From: a virus
IMG/VR virus record: IMGVR_UViG_3300046751_000486
Span: 1 to 34,464 of that record
DNA length: 34,464 bases
Reading direction: 5' to 3' (one strand)
Both the position numbers and the translations under genes were made by a program. This document shows positions 14,342-21,204 of this stretch, piece after piece; within the stretch, counting starts at the first letter, position 1; every line of letters begins with the position of its first letter. The notes under the pieces are model-generated. The model saw only the letters and a list, made by a program, of their open reading frames with translations, did not search any database and was not told where the DNA came from.

Positions 14342-15141
14342 TATACAGTTCCGTGTATATACCTATTAAATATAACAGACTCTATTTCTTTGTCAGACTT
14401 TCCTAAGAAGTCTTCCTTATATCTGTCCGTACAAATGCGCACTTTCTCTTCTCCAGACTCGAAGCACTCTTCGGAGGCTTCGTATACTCCAATTCTACCA
14501 GTAACCTTTTCTACAACTAAGAAAGTAAATCTCTCTACATTAAATAGCTCTCTGTATATATATGGTTGGATATCATAATTGTATTTGCTTTTATATCTAG
14601 GATTCCAATTGTCTAATGATGCGGCAGTCTTTAGGTCTACTATATGATTGTTTTTTAAGTAGTCAGCCTTCCCCCTAAAAGGTATCCCATTTATAAGACC
14701 TATAGATGGCACTTCCTCTAGACCTCCCTGCAATAAGCTAGAAGCATATTCACACCTGTCTAGAGATTTCTTTTTCAATGCCCTCATAATATAGAAGTGC
14801 TTTAGCAACACAACTTCCTTATCGGATTCTTCAGCACGCTCCTTAAAGGCTTTAGTCTGAGACTGAGCATCAAAAAACTCATACCGCTGTTCAAGCTTCT
14901 CTGGTTCTAAAGTAAGCATATGAAAAATACTCCCGTGCAACAAAGCATCAGTTTGTTTTCTTTTTGTTGTTAAAGACTGGTAGTATGATATAGAAGACTT
15001 TAGCAGTTCTTTACAGGCGGATGAAGATAAAGCCGCTTTGCTTAAGTGACCAAAGTAAAATGGATCCGAATCCATATTGGATATAAGTTCGTCCTTATTC
15101 CAGCTTATTCCGTCTAGCAATGTTATTGTATCGTTGCTCAT
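14341..15141 (-). CDS. RecE/RecB-like PD-(D/E)XK exonuclease
   Basis: 266 residues. Nuclease core: LLHGSIFHMLTLEP (67-80), EVPSIGLINGIPFRGKADYL with D160, the HIVDLKT motif (166-172, D169 and K171), and YDIQPYIYRELF (189-200, QxxxY-type). This matches DUF3799/RecE-like phage exonucleases, which resect dsDNA ends in recombination together with an annealing protein. The Erf-like protein at 19870-20424 is the natural partner. Key catalytic residues seem intact. Confidence 0.8.
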   Translation of the reverse strand: MSNDTITLLDGISWNKDELISNMDSDPFYFGHLSKAALSSSACKELLKSSISYYQSLTTKRKQTDALLHGSIFHMLTLEPEKLEQRYEFFDAQSQTKAFKERAEESDKEVVLLKHFYIMRALKKKSLDRCEYASSLLQGGLEEVPSIGLINGIPFRGKADYLKNNHIVDLKTAASLDNWNPRYKSKYNYDIQPYIYRELFNVERFTFLVVEKVTGRIGVYEASEECFESGEEKVRICTDRYKEDFLGKSDKEIESVIFNRYIHGTV

Positions 15142-15181
15142 ATAGTTTTATTTTCAAGCAAGATAATAAACATTTTGTTAA

Positions 15182-15430
15182 CTACGAAATAGATTTAGGT
15201 TTTTCTTCGTAATAAGCCTTTAGTAGATATCCGTCTATTGGACTGATGTTGGATATAGATTTATAGATTAACTTGCTAATAGACTTAACATCCTTTCGCT
15301 CCGTAGCAGTAGAGTCTGTCCCTAGGTTTGTGTAGAGATTGCAATCAATCTCCAGCAAAGCATCTACTTTCTTTTGAACAGACCAGGTTCTATAACCTAC
15401 TATCTTTTGTATTCTGTCTCTAGTATTCAT
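15182..15430 (-). CDS. Hypothetical protein (82 aa)
   Basis: Start MNTRDRIQKIVGYRTWSVQK at 15430 overlaps the upstream TGA as ATGA; a longer in-frame start (15499) lies deep in the MazG-like gene and is less likely. Helical, with ISNISPIDGYLLKAYYEE near the end. No domain recognised. Confidence 0.58.
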   Translation of the reverse strand: MNTRDRIQKIVGYRTWSVQKKVDALLEIDCNLYTNLGTDSTATERKDVKSISKLIYKSISNISPIDGYLLKAYYEEKPKSIS

Positions 15431-15687
15431 CTCTGTTTCCTTAACTTCTGTATGTATAGAGCTGCATCGAGCAGCTCCTCTTGGAGTTCCCTTAACCATA
15501 CATAGAATCCATCCGGGTTATCTTGTAAGGTCATCCCATACTCCTTTATCCCACGCTGACTGCGTTTGTCCATAATCTCCTTCACCTCCTCCACAATAGG
15601 ATCCGTTTTAATCGGATCCCTTCTGGCAGTTGTGTTAGTGTTATACTGTTCTCTGTCTAAAAAATACTTGCTTACTGAATCTCCCAT
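15427..15687 (-). CDS. MazG-like/nucleotide pyrophosphohydrolase-like protein
   Basis: 86 residues with EVKEIMDKRSQRGIKEYGMT and WLRELQEELLDAALYIQKLR. The EEL-x-DAA-x-Y helix and the RGIKEYG motif resemble short all-alpha NTP pyrophosphatase-like phage proteins. If active it would hydrolyse a noncanonical or alarmone nucleotide. Length is short for a full MazG domain, so the call is tentative. Confidence 0.5.
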   Translation of the reverse strand: MGDSVSKYFLDREQYNTNTTARRDPIKTDPIVEEVKEIMDKRSQRGIKEYGMTLQDNPDGFYVWLRELQEELLDAALYIQKLRKQR

Positions 15688-15690
15688 AAC

Positions 15691-16122
15691 TTATAAATAT
15701 GAATAGCAATGCTTATCGTGAATAGATATATTAGCTACCAGCTTGTCTACCTTTGCTGTGTTCTTAAATTGTGTTGTCTTGTTGTGTTTCTGCACAAACC
15801 ACTCAGGCTTAATCCTAAGCAGGTTGAAGCAGTAAATCCCTTTTGGGGTTGAGCATATGTACATAGGAACCTCTAGGTTCTCGTGGGCCTTATCTACCAT
15901 ATAGTCGTACTTAGATTTCTCTATAAGCAAAGTGTCATAGTGTGCGCCCCTGCACTTAAGCTCAATCCTATGATTTAAGTGAGCTGAATAACAATCCCAC
16001 CTGCTCATCTTATCTTCTGACTTAACTAAATCAACATAATTGGAGAGTTTAATTTGGCTGAATAGATCAGCCTCATTATACTCACCAATAGGTTTATCGA
16101 CTATGTTATCCCAGATATTCAT
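15691..16122 (-). CDS. Putative PD-(D/E)XK nuclease (143 aa)
   Basis: W42-D43-CYSAHLNHRIELKCR (E54-L-K56) gives the D-x10-ExK signature of the PD-(D/E)XK fold, followed by YDTLLIEKSKYDYM (62-75), where the family often has a strand and helix with a conserved Lys. Likely a small endonuclease of Holliday junction or restriction type; the exact substrate is not visible. Overlaps the upstream Cys-rich gene by 17 bases. Confidence 0.6.
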   Translation of the reverse strand: MNIWDNIVDKPIGEYNEADLFSQIKLSNYVDLVKSEDKMSRWDCYSAHLNHRIELKCRGAHYDTLLIEKSKYDYMVDKAHENLEVPMYICSTPKGIYCFNLLRIKPEWFVQKHNKTTQFKNTAKVDKLVANISIHDKHCYSYL

Positions 16123-16522
16123 TATAGACTGCCTCTAACTTATTATAGACCCCGTTGATAAAGCAACTACTACAACCAGACATTTCTCTTTTTTCATTGA
16201 AAACCCTATTGTAAATATCTAGAAGCTCCTTTTGTGTTGTGGGGCTTATACTAGAATTAGACTTTGCAAAGAATGCTTTAAGATAATCAAACTCAGGCTC
16301 TGTCAAACAGTTGGGCTTCTGATAAGAAAACATCTTGTTCAGCTTTTCCTTACGCTCATCACATCCACAGTCCTTACCATCTGCAAATATCTCTACCACC
16401 TTCTTTATTCCGGTAGCCTTAGTAATCTTCTCTACTGTATCACCAAGGCCTTCTGAGGCCTTTTGGTGATTCTTAACCCATTCTTTATAGGCTTTGGTCC
16501 TTTTGTCTTTAGGTGCTTCCAT
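16106..16522 (-). CDS. Cys-rich conserved phage protein (138 aa)
   Basis: Residues KASEGLGDTVEKITKATGIK, KDCGCDERKEKLNKMFSYQK and, near the end, SGCSSCFINGVYNKLEAVYN match a protein I have seen in Bacteroidota phages. Two Cys clusters (CGC and CSSC) could bind zinc. Function unknown; directly downstream of the sigma-like gene (2 bases apart), so a regulatory role is possible. Confidence 0.6.
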   Translation of the reverse strand: MEAPKDKRTKAYKEWVKNHQKASEGLGDTVEKITKATGIKKVVEIFADGKDCGCDERKEKLNKMFSYQKPNCLTEPEFDYLKAFFAKSNSSISPTTQKELLDIYNRVFNEKREMSGCSSCFINGVYNKLEAVYNEYLG

Positions 16523-16524
16523 AA

Positions 16525-17097
16525 TTATATTTTATCAAAATCTCCGTTTTTAAAATCCTCCCAGTCCTCCAGGAGCTCGTTATTAATCTTTACCTTATAG
16601 TTCTTACAACTATTAAATATTGAGGTTAAGGATATGTTTGTTTTGCTAGCGATATCCCTCATAGACATATCACTTCTGTAATATAAAGCAAACAGCTTCT
16701 GGTCATACCAATAGTCCCAATCCTCAACTACCTTCATCACTTTGTCAAACAGTCTGTCGTGAGCCTCTATAGCCTCCATCTCTTTTACATCGTATGTTAC
16801 CTGGTTATTTATATGCAGAAAATCTGCCGAGTAATCAGACAGATCTTCTAAATAAACAGTACCATTCTTAGCTTTGTAAGTCCTTGCACTCATCCACATA
16901 TTTCTTATAGTGGTCCATATGTAGAACCTATTGATTGTGCCAGTATCTTTGTAGTAAACCTTGCTTTCGTCCTTTACATACCTATGCAGCCGAAGATACA
17001 TCTCCTGGATTAAATCCTCGGCAAGGGAGGGTGGCACTCCCATATTCAACGCCATAGCCAACCAAAGCTCGTGCTTTCTACCAAGATCTTCTAGCAC
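16525..17097 (-). CDS. Phage-encoded sigma-70-family (ECF-like) factor
   Basis: 190 residues. Sigma region 2-like part: SLAEDLIQEMYLRLHRYVKD (24-43) and INRFYIWTTIRNMWMS (55-70), where aromatic residues would help melt the -10. Region 4-like helix-turn-helix: DQKLFALYYRSDMSMRDIAS (132-151) and NISLTSIFNSCKNYKVKINN (154-173). A typical ECF factor has about this length and only these two domains. It starts at GTG 17097, overlapping the upstream stop (TAGTG). The window has a second promoter class, the late AAAC-N17-GTTATA sites, which this protein could recognise; that link is inference. Confidence 0.75.
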   Translation of the reverse strand: MLEDLGRKHELWLAMALNMGVPPSLAEDLIQEMYLRLHRYVKDESKVYYKDTGTINRFYIWTTIRNMWMSARTYKAKNGTVYLEDLSDYSADFLHINNQVTYDVKEMEAIEAHDRLFDKVMKVVEDWDYWYDQKLFALYYRSDMSMRDIASKTNISLTSIFNSCKNYKVKINNELLEDWEDFKNGDFDKI

Positions 17098-17249
17098 TAT
17101 CCCTGAACAGGTATATAAAGAGCAAAGAACCCAAGCTGGACTCTAAAGATATCTATTGTGCCTAAATCTCCTCCTCCTTCTACGTCAATGTCTGTAAGAT
17201 AATCTAAGCCAAAAGCAAAGCCCATTATCCATTCAAAATCTATCCCCAT
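17097..17249 (-). CDS. Small protein upstream of the sigma-like gene (50 aa)
   Basis: MGIDFEWIMGFAFGLDYLTD start, acidic Gly-rich middle (DVEGGGDLG) and a hydrophobic end (QLGFFALYIPVQG). Its TAG overlaps the GTG of the sigma-like gene by one base, and its start overlaps the preceding 38-aa ORF, so it is tightly coupled. Function unknown. Confidence 0.55.
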   Translation of the reverse strand: MGIDFEWIMGFAFGLDYLTDIDVEGGGDLGTIDIFRVQLGFFALYIPVQG

Positions 17250-17356
17250 AACTTATCAAATATTTTTATTGCAACCGTAAAAAATACTATACTCCATATT
17301 ACGGATACTGTTAAACAAAGCATTCTAATTAAACTATTTCTTAATAATCTTCTCAT
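17240..17356 (-). CDS. Putative single-span membrane protein (38 aa)
   Basis: Positively charged N-terminus (MRRLLRNSLIR) followed by one hydrophobic span (about residues 12-32) and IFDKLWG. It overlaps the next small ORF by 10 bases and lies 27 bases after the RusA stop. Orientation by the positive-inside rule: N-terminus in the cytoplasm. Confidence 0.5.
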   Translation of the reverse strand: MRRLLRNSLIRMLCLTVSVIWSIVFFTVAIKIFDKLWG

Positions 17357-17383
17357 TTTGTTATAAATTTAACATATTGTTGT

Positions 17384-17797
17384 TTAATAAACAAATTTTA
17401 CCTTTATGCAATCAGAATCGCTGTAGTACTTCTTCATTTGTTTTATCTCTACAATGTTCTGATCCTGTTCATAAATGAGTCCCTCCAAAGCATCAAAGAA
17501 TGCTTTGTTGAGGTTATCCTGTAAGTCTGGCTTGGTTGTTTTAGGTGTCTGACCTATCCTTCTTTTCTTAGGTGTAGCCTTAGGATATGCGTAACTATAT
17601 TCAATGTATTCCACAAAAATTGGTGTTCCCGCTTCTATTATAACGAAATTATCGGGTAACTGTTCCGAAACTAACGTCACAATGTACTTCTGGTAATCAA
17701 CAATTTTCTTTGGTTTGTACTTGATGCCATTCCTCCCAATCCTAAATGATTGGTGAGGTTGAGCCTTGATGTTGAGCTTAAATATTAGTTCGTTCAT
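17384..17797 (-). CDS. rusA: RusA-like Holliday junction resolvase
   Basis: 137 residues with the RusA signature KPDLQDNLNKAFFDALEGLI (89-108) followed by EQDQNIVEIKQMKKY (110-124). D91, D94 and D112 are candidates for the metal-binding acidic residues. RusA cuts four-way junctions formed in recombination and replication. Overlaps the upstream ATPase gene by 4 bases (ATGA). Confidence 0.85.
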   Translation of the reverse strand: MNELIFKLNIKAQPHQSFRIGRNGIKYKPKKIVDYQKYIVTLVSEQLPDNFVIIEAGTPIFVEYIEYSYAYPKATPKKRRIGQTPKTTKPDLQDNLNKAFFDALEGLIYEQDQNIVEIKQMKKYYSDSDCIKVKFVY

Positions 17798-18624
17798 AAG
17801 TTTATGTAGCTTCCCTCGGCTAAGAGGTCAATTTGTTTATCTATGTAAGGTATTCCATTTTTTATTCTAAAGCTGAATTTGTCGAAGGGCTGACCTCTAC
17901 TCCTCATACAACTGACTATGGTGATGTCATCATCTTCCTCGTCCACCTTTACTGATATTTGTGTTTCAGTCTTCTTCTCTAAGAACGATCCTAAGTGGCC
18001 AGTAGGCTTCATTGAATTGTAATTAGAGTGAATAACAGTAATGATATGTATCTTTAATTCCTTGGTCCATTTCATTAAGTACTGGACAAGTTCATTGCTA
18101 GCATTTATATCATTAACATCGTTTATAAGGTCAGCTATTCCGTCTATAATTACCAGACCTAGATTATCCACCTTGTTGATGTGCCAATCTATAAACTCAA
18201 GTCTCTCTTGTGGAGTGTATTCTCTTAGAGAGTAGGGCTTGTATGTCTCAAGCCCTCCAGCCATTTTATCTATCCGACCAAATACTCTTTGAGCGTGAAA
18301 CTCTCCTTGCTCAGTATCATAGTGAATAGTCATCTTGCCATCACTATGACCAAGCATTCTTTCAGAATATTGATTAGATTCGGAAATATAAGCACTAGCC
18401 ATAAGAGAAACCAAGAAAGTCTTACGACTCTTTGGGGGAGCCTGTATGAAGCTAAAATTGCCATATGTACCCACACATATAGGCAAGTCCCTTTCGCCGC
18501 CCGTAGACCCCATAGAAATGGCTACAGGAGGGTAGTCAACCTCCTTCTTAGGATCCACATAGGCATCCTTAAGAATTTGCTCAAACTTCTTGTTGTGATC
18601 TAGCTCTAATTCCTGGTATGGCAT
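17794..18624 (-). CDS. RecA-fold ATPase (RepA/DnaB-helicase-like)
   Basis: 276 residues. Walker A variant APPKSRKT (62-69), Walker B LGLVIIDGIADLI (156-168), then HIITVIHSN where DnaB/RecA-type ATPases have motif 3, and VSCMRSRGQPFDKFSFRI near the C-terminus. This architecture is found in RepA-like hexameric helicases and related ATPases in Bacteroidota phages and mobile elements. No primase domain is attached. Probably the replicative helicase or helicase loader. The start overlaps the upstream gene by 44 bases, somewhat long, so a later start cannot be excluded. Confidence 0.72.
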   Translation of the reverse strand: MPYQELELDHNKKFEQILKDAYVDPKKEVDYPPVAISMGSTGGERDLPICVGTYGNFSFIQAPPKSRKTFLVSLMASAYISESNQYSERMLGHSDGKMTIHYDTEQGEFHAQRVFGRIDKMAGGLETYKPYSLREYTPQERLEFIDWHINKVDNLGLVIIDGIADLINDVNDINASNELVQYLMKWTKELKIHIITVIHSNYNSMKPTGHLGSFLEKKTETQISVKVDEEDDDITIVSCMRSRGQPFDKFSFRIKNGIPYIDKQIDLLAEGSYINL

Positions 18625-19030
18625 CTGGCCTTGTGTTATCTTTTATAATACCTTCTACTAATTGTCTGATGAAGCCTTGGTGTTCTTCTACAGAATCCCC
18701 ATCGGGATTCATAAGAAACAGATCAACTGCTAGGGTCTGCTCCCACATTGACCTATCAGTTCTGATTATCTGTTCTATTTTAGATATAACCCTATGCGTA
18801 AAGAAATCTGAGGTGGCTTGGCTATCGCCAATCCTTAGGCTGAACACTTGAGCAAAGGCCCAAGTTGCAAGCCTATACAGAAATCTGCTTCTGTACTCTT
18901 CAATAGCTTCGTTATAATTCAATTCTTTGATAAGCTCGTTTAGAGCTTCTCTATCTCGATTAGAAGGTTTAATGCTGTTTTGTTTTAGCCTATACGTTAA
19001 GTGATCTAGGCTTCTGTAAATTTGGTTCAT
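18581..19030 (-). CDS. Hypothetical protein upstream of the ATPase (149 aa)
   Basis: Helical: AIEEYRSRFLYRLATWAFAQ, SDFFTHRVISKIEQIIRTDR and VDLFLMNPDGDSVEEHQGFI. No domain recognised. Shares a 44-base overlap with the RecA-fold ATPase, and may be its partner in replication. Confidence 0.55.
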   Translation of the reverse strand: MNQIYRSLDHLTYRLKQNSIKPSNRDREALNELIKELNYNEAIEEYRSRFLYRLATWAFAQVFSLRIGDSQATSDFFTHRVISKIEQIIRTDRSMWEQTLAVDLFLMNPDGDSVEEHQGFIRQLVEGIIKDNTRPDAIPGIRARSQQEV

Positions 19031-19035
19031 ATGTT

Positions 19036-19539
19036 TTACATTTTAGCTTTATTCAGAATATACCACAAAGTCCCCCCGCTACTTATCCCAAACTTATCTT
19101 TAGTCTTATTATATGAATTGCCAGAAGCCTTGTAAAAGTCCCTAACCTCTTTAGTGTTATATTTCTTGGTTTTAGCGGAAGCTTTTCTTGCTTGAGCGAC
19201 ACGGTCTTCTTTAGGTCTATCCATCATATTTTCCTTGTGTGTTCCTAAAGCAATATTGTCTTCTGAGTTATTTTTATTATTACCATCTAAGTGGCGAACC
19301 AGTATACCTTTACTATAAATAGCATTACCGTACTTTTGATAAGCTTGAAGTCTGTGAGCATATATTATAATATACTTTCCTTTCTTTTTAGTCCCAACCC
19401 TTATATATCCTTGCGTGTCTGAGTTGGTTATAACTTGGCCTCTTAGGCCATACATAGTGCCTTCAGGGGTTACTGTATACCCTTTATCGTGAGCAAATTT
19501 TTCGTTTCTACTAAAAGTTTCTTTGTTATGTGATATCAT
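19036..19539 (-). CDS. HNH homing endonuclease
   Basis: 167 residues. HNH core: YAHRLQAYQKYG (60-71, H62), VRHLDGNNKNNSEDNIALGT (81-100, H83, D85, N91) and H101. A DNA-binding tail follows (VRDFYKASGNSYNKTKDKFG) with a repeat-like helix-turn pattern seen in NUMOD-type modules. Such freestanding enzymes spread by cutting DNA that lacks them. The gene sits just after a terminator, between the SSB-like gene and the ATPase operon, as expected for an inserted selfish gene. Confidence 0.82.
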   Translation of the reverse strand: MISHNKETFSRNEKFAHDKGYTVTPEGTMYGLRGQVITNSDTQGYIRVGTKKKGKYIIIYAHRLQAYQKYGNAIYSKGILVRHLDGNNKNNSEDNIALGTHKENMMDRPKEDRVAQARKASAKTKKYNTKEVRDFYKASGNSYNKTKDKFGISSGGTLWYILNKAKM

Positions 19540-19556
19540 AGTTTATTTGGTTTAGC

Positions 19557-19585
19557 AAAAAAAAGGGAAGACTTTCGACTTCCCT
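19557..19585 (-). terminator. Terminator after the Erf/SSB-like genes
   Basis: Minus-strand RNA: AGGGAAG (19585-19579), 8-nt loop, CTTCCCT (19570-19564), then eight U (A 19557-19564). It separates the annealing/SSB-like genes from the HNH gene and would lower transcription of everything downstream, the ATPase included, unless antitermination or another promoter acts. Confidence 0.72.
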
Positions 19586-19604
19586 CTTCTTCTAACATTA
19601 ATAA

Positions 19605-19862
19605 TTAAAAATCAAGATCACCGGTTTCAATTTCAGCTTTCTTCTCCTGCTTGTCTGCTACGTTAATAGCACCATCAGTCCAAACAACCTTACCGTTACC
19701 GATAAAGTTTCTGTCTTCCTTAGCATCTCTCTGCTCTTTGGTTTGTTCCGCCCATACAGAGACATTCTTTCCGTACTCATTAGTGTTGTCGTAAATCTTA
19801 ACAGTAACATTTTTATACTTACCGTCTTTACCTTTTAATCCTAGTGATAGTAGTGCACTCAT
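19605..19862 (-). CDS. Putative ssDNA-binding-like protein (85 aa)
   Basis: MSALLSLGLKGKDGKYKNVT, NEYGKNVSVWAEQTKEQRDA, then FIGNGKVVWTDG. It is beta-rich with an acidic, phenylalanine-ending tail (ETGDLDF) reminiscent of SSB tails that recruit repair proteins. It directly follows the Erf-like gene, as small SSB-like proteins often do. No OB-fold signature is obvious, so this is inferred. Confidence 0.45.
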   Translation of the reverse strand: MSALLSLGLKGKDGKYKNVTVKIYDNTNEYGKNVSVWAEQTKEQRDAKEDRNFIGNGKVVWTDGAINVADKQEKKAEIETGDLDF

Positions 19863-19869
19863 AGTTTAT

Positions 19870-20424
19870 TTATTTAATTAGTGATTTAAGATCTTTCAAT
19901 AGATCGTTATTAATAGTATACTTTTGCATAACAGCAGCAACGTTGCCCCCTCCATCAAGGTAAGATACTACCTTTTTATGTTCAGGGGAGCCTTTGAGTA
20001 AGGCTGGTTTGCCTGGACTAGACTTGCTGTGATTATTTGTAGCGTCAGCATCTTTAGTATCGTCTATAAGTAATAAGTTCCCTATAGCATACTTTTTAGC
20101 GTAGCTAGAAGCAGCTCCAGTTCTCTGGGGCTGTTGCATCCCTTTAGCATCAAAATCTATAATAGCCTGGGCATTAGACTCAATCTGCATACTAGGGTCT
20201 TTAGCATCAATAAGCTTGGCAGTGGACTCAATATATAAGACTCCTCCAACTTCTTTAATCTCATCAGTCATCTTAAGCACAGCTTCGTGCTTCATAGCTA
20301 ATGGTTTAACAGCCTCCAAGATGTCCTCGGCAGATCTGTAATTGTACTTCCCAAAGGCATTCCTTTGGTTCTTAGGAGCCTTAAGCTCCGTCTGGATCGT
20401 TAGTAGTTTTTGTGTAATATTCAT
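19870..20424 (-). CDS. erf: Erf-family single-strand annealing recombinase
   Basis: 184 residues with the Erf core: RNAFGKYNYRSAEDILEAVK (21-40), the later QRTGAASSYAKKYAIGNLLL and the DDTKDADA run that ends the domain. Erf proteins bind single strands and anneal them in phage recombination. A linker follows (HSKSSPGKPALLKG), then a small helical C-terminal part. It probably works with the RecE-like exonuclease at 14341-15141 and the RusA resolvase. Confidence 0.88.
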   Translation of the reverse strand: MNITQKLLTIQTELKAPKNQRNAFGKYNYRSAEDILEAVKPLAMKHEAVLKMTDEIKEVGGVLYIESTAKLIDAKDPSMQIESNAQAIIDFDAKGMQQPQRTGAASSYAKKYAIGNLLLIDDTKDADATNNHSKSSPGKPALLKGSPEHKKVVSYLDGGGNVAAVMQKYTINNDLLKDLKSLIK

Positions 20425-20427
20425 AAA

Positions 20428-20619
20428 TTAGTATTTAGTAATTTCTCTTAATACAACTTGCTTGTATTCTTTAGGGCATTCCTCATCACAAAGCTCAACA
20501 ACATAAGATATCAATCTATCTATCTCATCCTGCTTTTCTGCATTGTATTTGGTTAGTGCCTCAATCCTCGCCTTGTAGTAATCGGTCTGATTGTAAAATG
20601 GTCTAAGTGTGTTCTTCAT
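20428..20619 (-). CDS. Hypothetical protein (63 aa), first gene of the recombination operon
   Basis: MKNTLRPFYNQTDYYKARIE start, coiled-coil-like middle and a Cys-containing end (VELCDEECPKEYKQVVL). Three bases separate it from the Erf gene. Function unknown. Preceded by the promoter at 20637-20666. Confidence 0.55.
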   Translation of the reverse strand: MKNTLRPFYNQTDYYKARIEALTKYNAEKQDEIDRLISYVVELCDEECPKEYKQVVLREITKY

Positions 20620-20636
20620 ATCAGTTAATTTTTGTG

Positions 20637-20666
20637 CAAGTTATAAAAAATAATTAACTAAACAAA
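20637..20666 (-). promoter_or_regulatory. Bacteroidota-type promoter of the replication/recombination operon
   Basis: Minus strand: TTTG (20666-20663), 19 nt, TAACTTG (20643-20637), a slightly short version of TAnnTTTG. It starts just after the strong terminator at 20675-20707 and 18 bases before the 63-aa gene. Confidence 0.55.
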
Positions 20667-20674
20667 TAATTAAC

Positions 20675-20707
20675 AAAAAAAAGAGAGCTGTATTTCTACA
20701 GCCCTCT
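20675..20707 (-). terminator. Strong terminator after the endolysin-like early gene
   Basis: Minus-strand RNA: AGAGGGCTGTA, GAAA tetraloop, TACAGCTCTCT (11 bp with one G-U pair; 20707-20682) and eight U (A 20675-20682). With the promoter at 21155-21184 it makes the upstream gene monocistronic. Confidence 0.88.
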
Positions 20708-20784
20708 CAACCAAATTAACTAAAACAATTCACAAATGAAAAACAATTAATAATGTTTGAACGGAACAAATGTATATTATTTTT

Positions 20785-21150
20785 TTAATATAACCAAAAC
20801 ATATTTGGTTTTTGATCATCATTATCTACATATATGGTCTTCTGGTCCCTAGACACAGCTATTCGACTAAAGCCTACCTCCATCAAGGAAGCTATCATCT
20901 TATATCGCTTCTTAGCATTCTCACAACGTATTATCGCAGCCTTACCTATAAGGTGGCTGCTTACACTAGAGTCTTCCCACCGTCTGTTTTGGAACTTAGT
21001 TCTGTAACCAGACACTATTAAGAACTGCAGCTTGCACAAATGTGCTGCTGCGTCTATCATAGCAAGAAATTCTCTATCCATATACTTCTCGGCAGACCCC
21101 GGTTGATCGGGACTGTCAAACTCTGTAATAAGAAAATGTCTTAATTCCAT
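20785..21150 (-). CDS. Catalytically degenerate M15 peptidase paralogue (early gene)
   Basis: 121 residues; start MELRHFL at 21150 aligns with the start of the phage's own M15 endolysin (22309-22668) and fits the promoter. The shared frame includes SPDQPGSAEKYMDREFL against [22 protein letters not shown] against NSGYRT, SSHLIGKA against SSHIVGKA, and DDQKPNMFWLY against [12 protein letters not shown]. The zinc-ligand set H65/D72/H104 of the active copy corresponds to H66/I73/Y107 here, so two of three ligands are lost and the enzyme should be dead. It is the first gene of the early region with its own promoter and terminator. Possible roles: binding a wall substrate, damping the endolysin, or blocking a competing phage; all are inference. 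An upstream start at 21183 would run through the -7 promoter element. Confidence 0.8.
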   Translation of the reverse strand: MELRHFLITEFDSPDQPGSAEKYMDREFLAMIDAAAHLCKLQFLIVSGYRTKFQNRRWEDSSVSSHLIGKAAIIRCENAKKRYKMIASLMEVGFSRIAVSRDQKTIYVDNDDQKPNMFWLY

Positions 21151-21154
21151 ACTG

Positions 21155-21184
21155 CAATATAATATTTTTTTATACATTTGCAAA
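21155..21184 (-). promoter_or_regulatory. Early promoter close to the start codon
   Basis: Minus strand: TTTG (21184-21181), 19 nt, TATATTG (21161-21155), then CAGT and the ATG at 21150. The host-type -33/-7 form with 19-nt spacing matches the other early promoters. Transcription would start at or beside the ATG, so the mRNA may lack a leader. Confidence 0.6.
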
Positions 21185-21204
21185 ACGTAGCAGTAGATCT
21201 ACGT
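21185..21204. promoter_or_regulatory. Inverted repeat upstream of the early promoter, candidate operator
   Basis: ACGTAG (21185-21190) and CTACGT (21199-21204) form an inverted repeat that also contains the perfect 10-bp palindrome GTAGATCTAC (21193-21202). It directly abuts the TTTG element, where an activator or repressor could sit. Confidence 0.45.
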
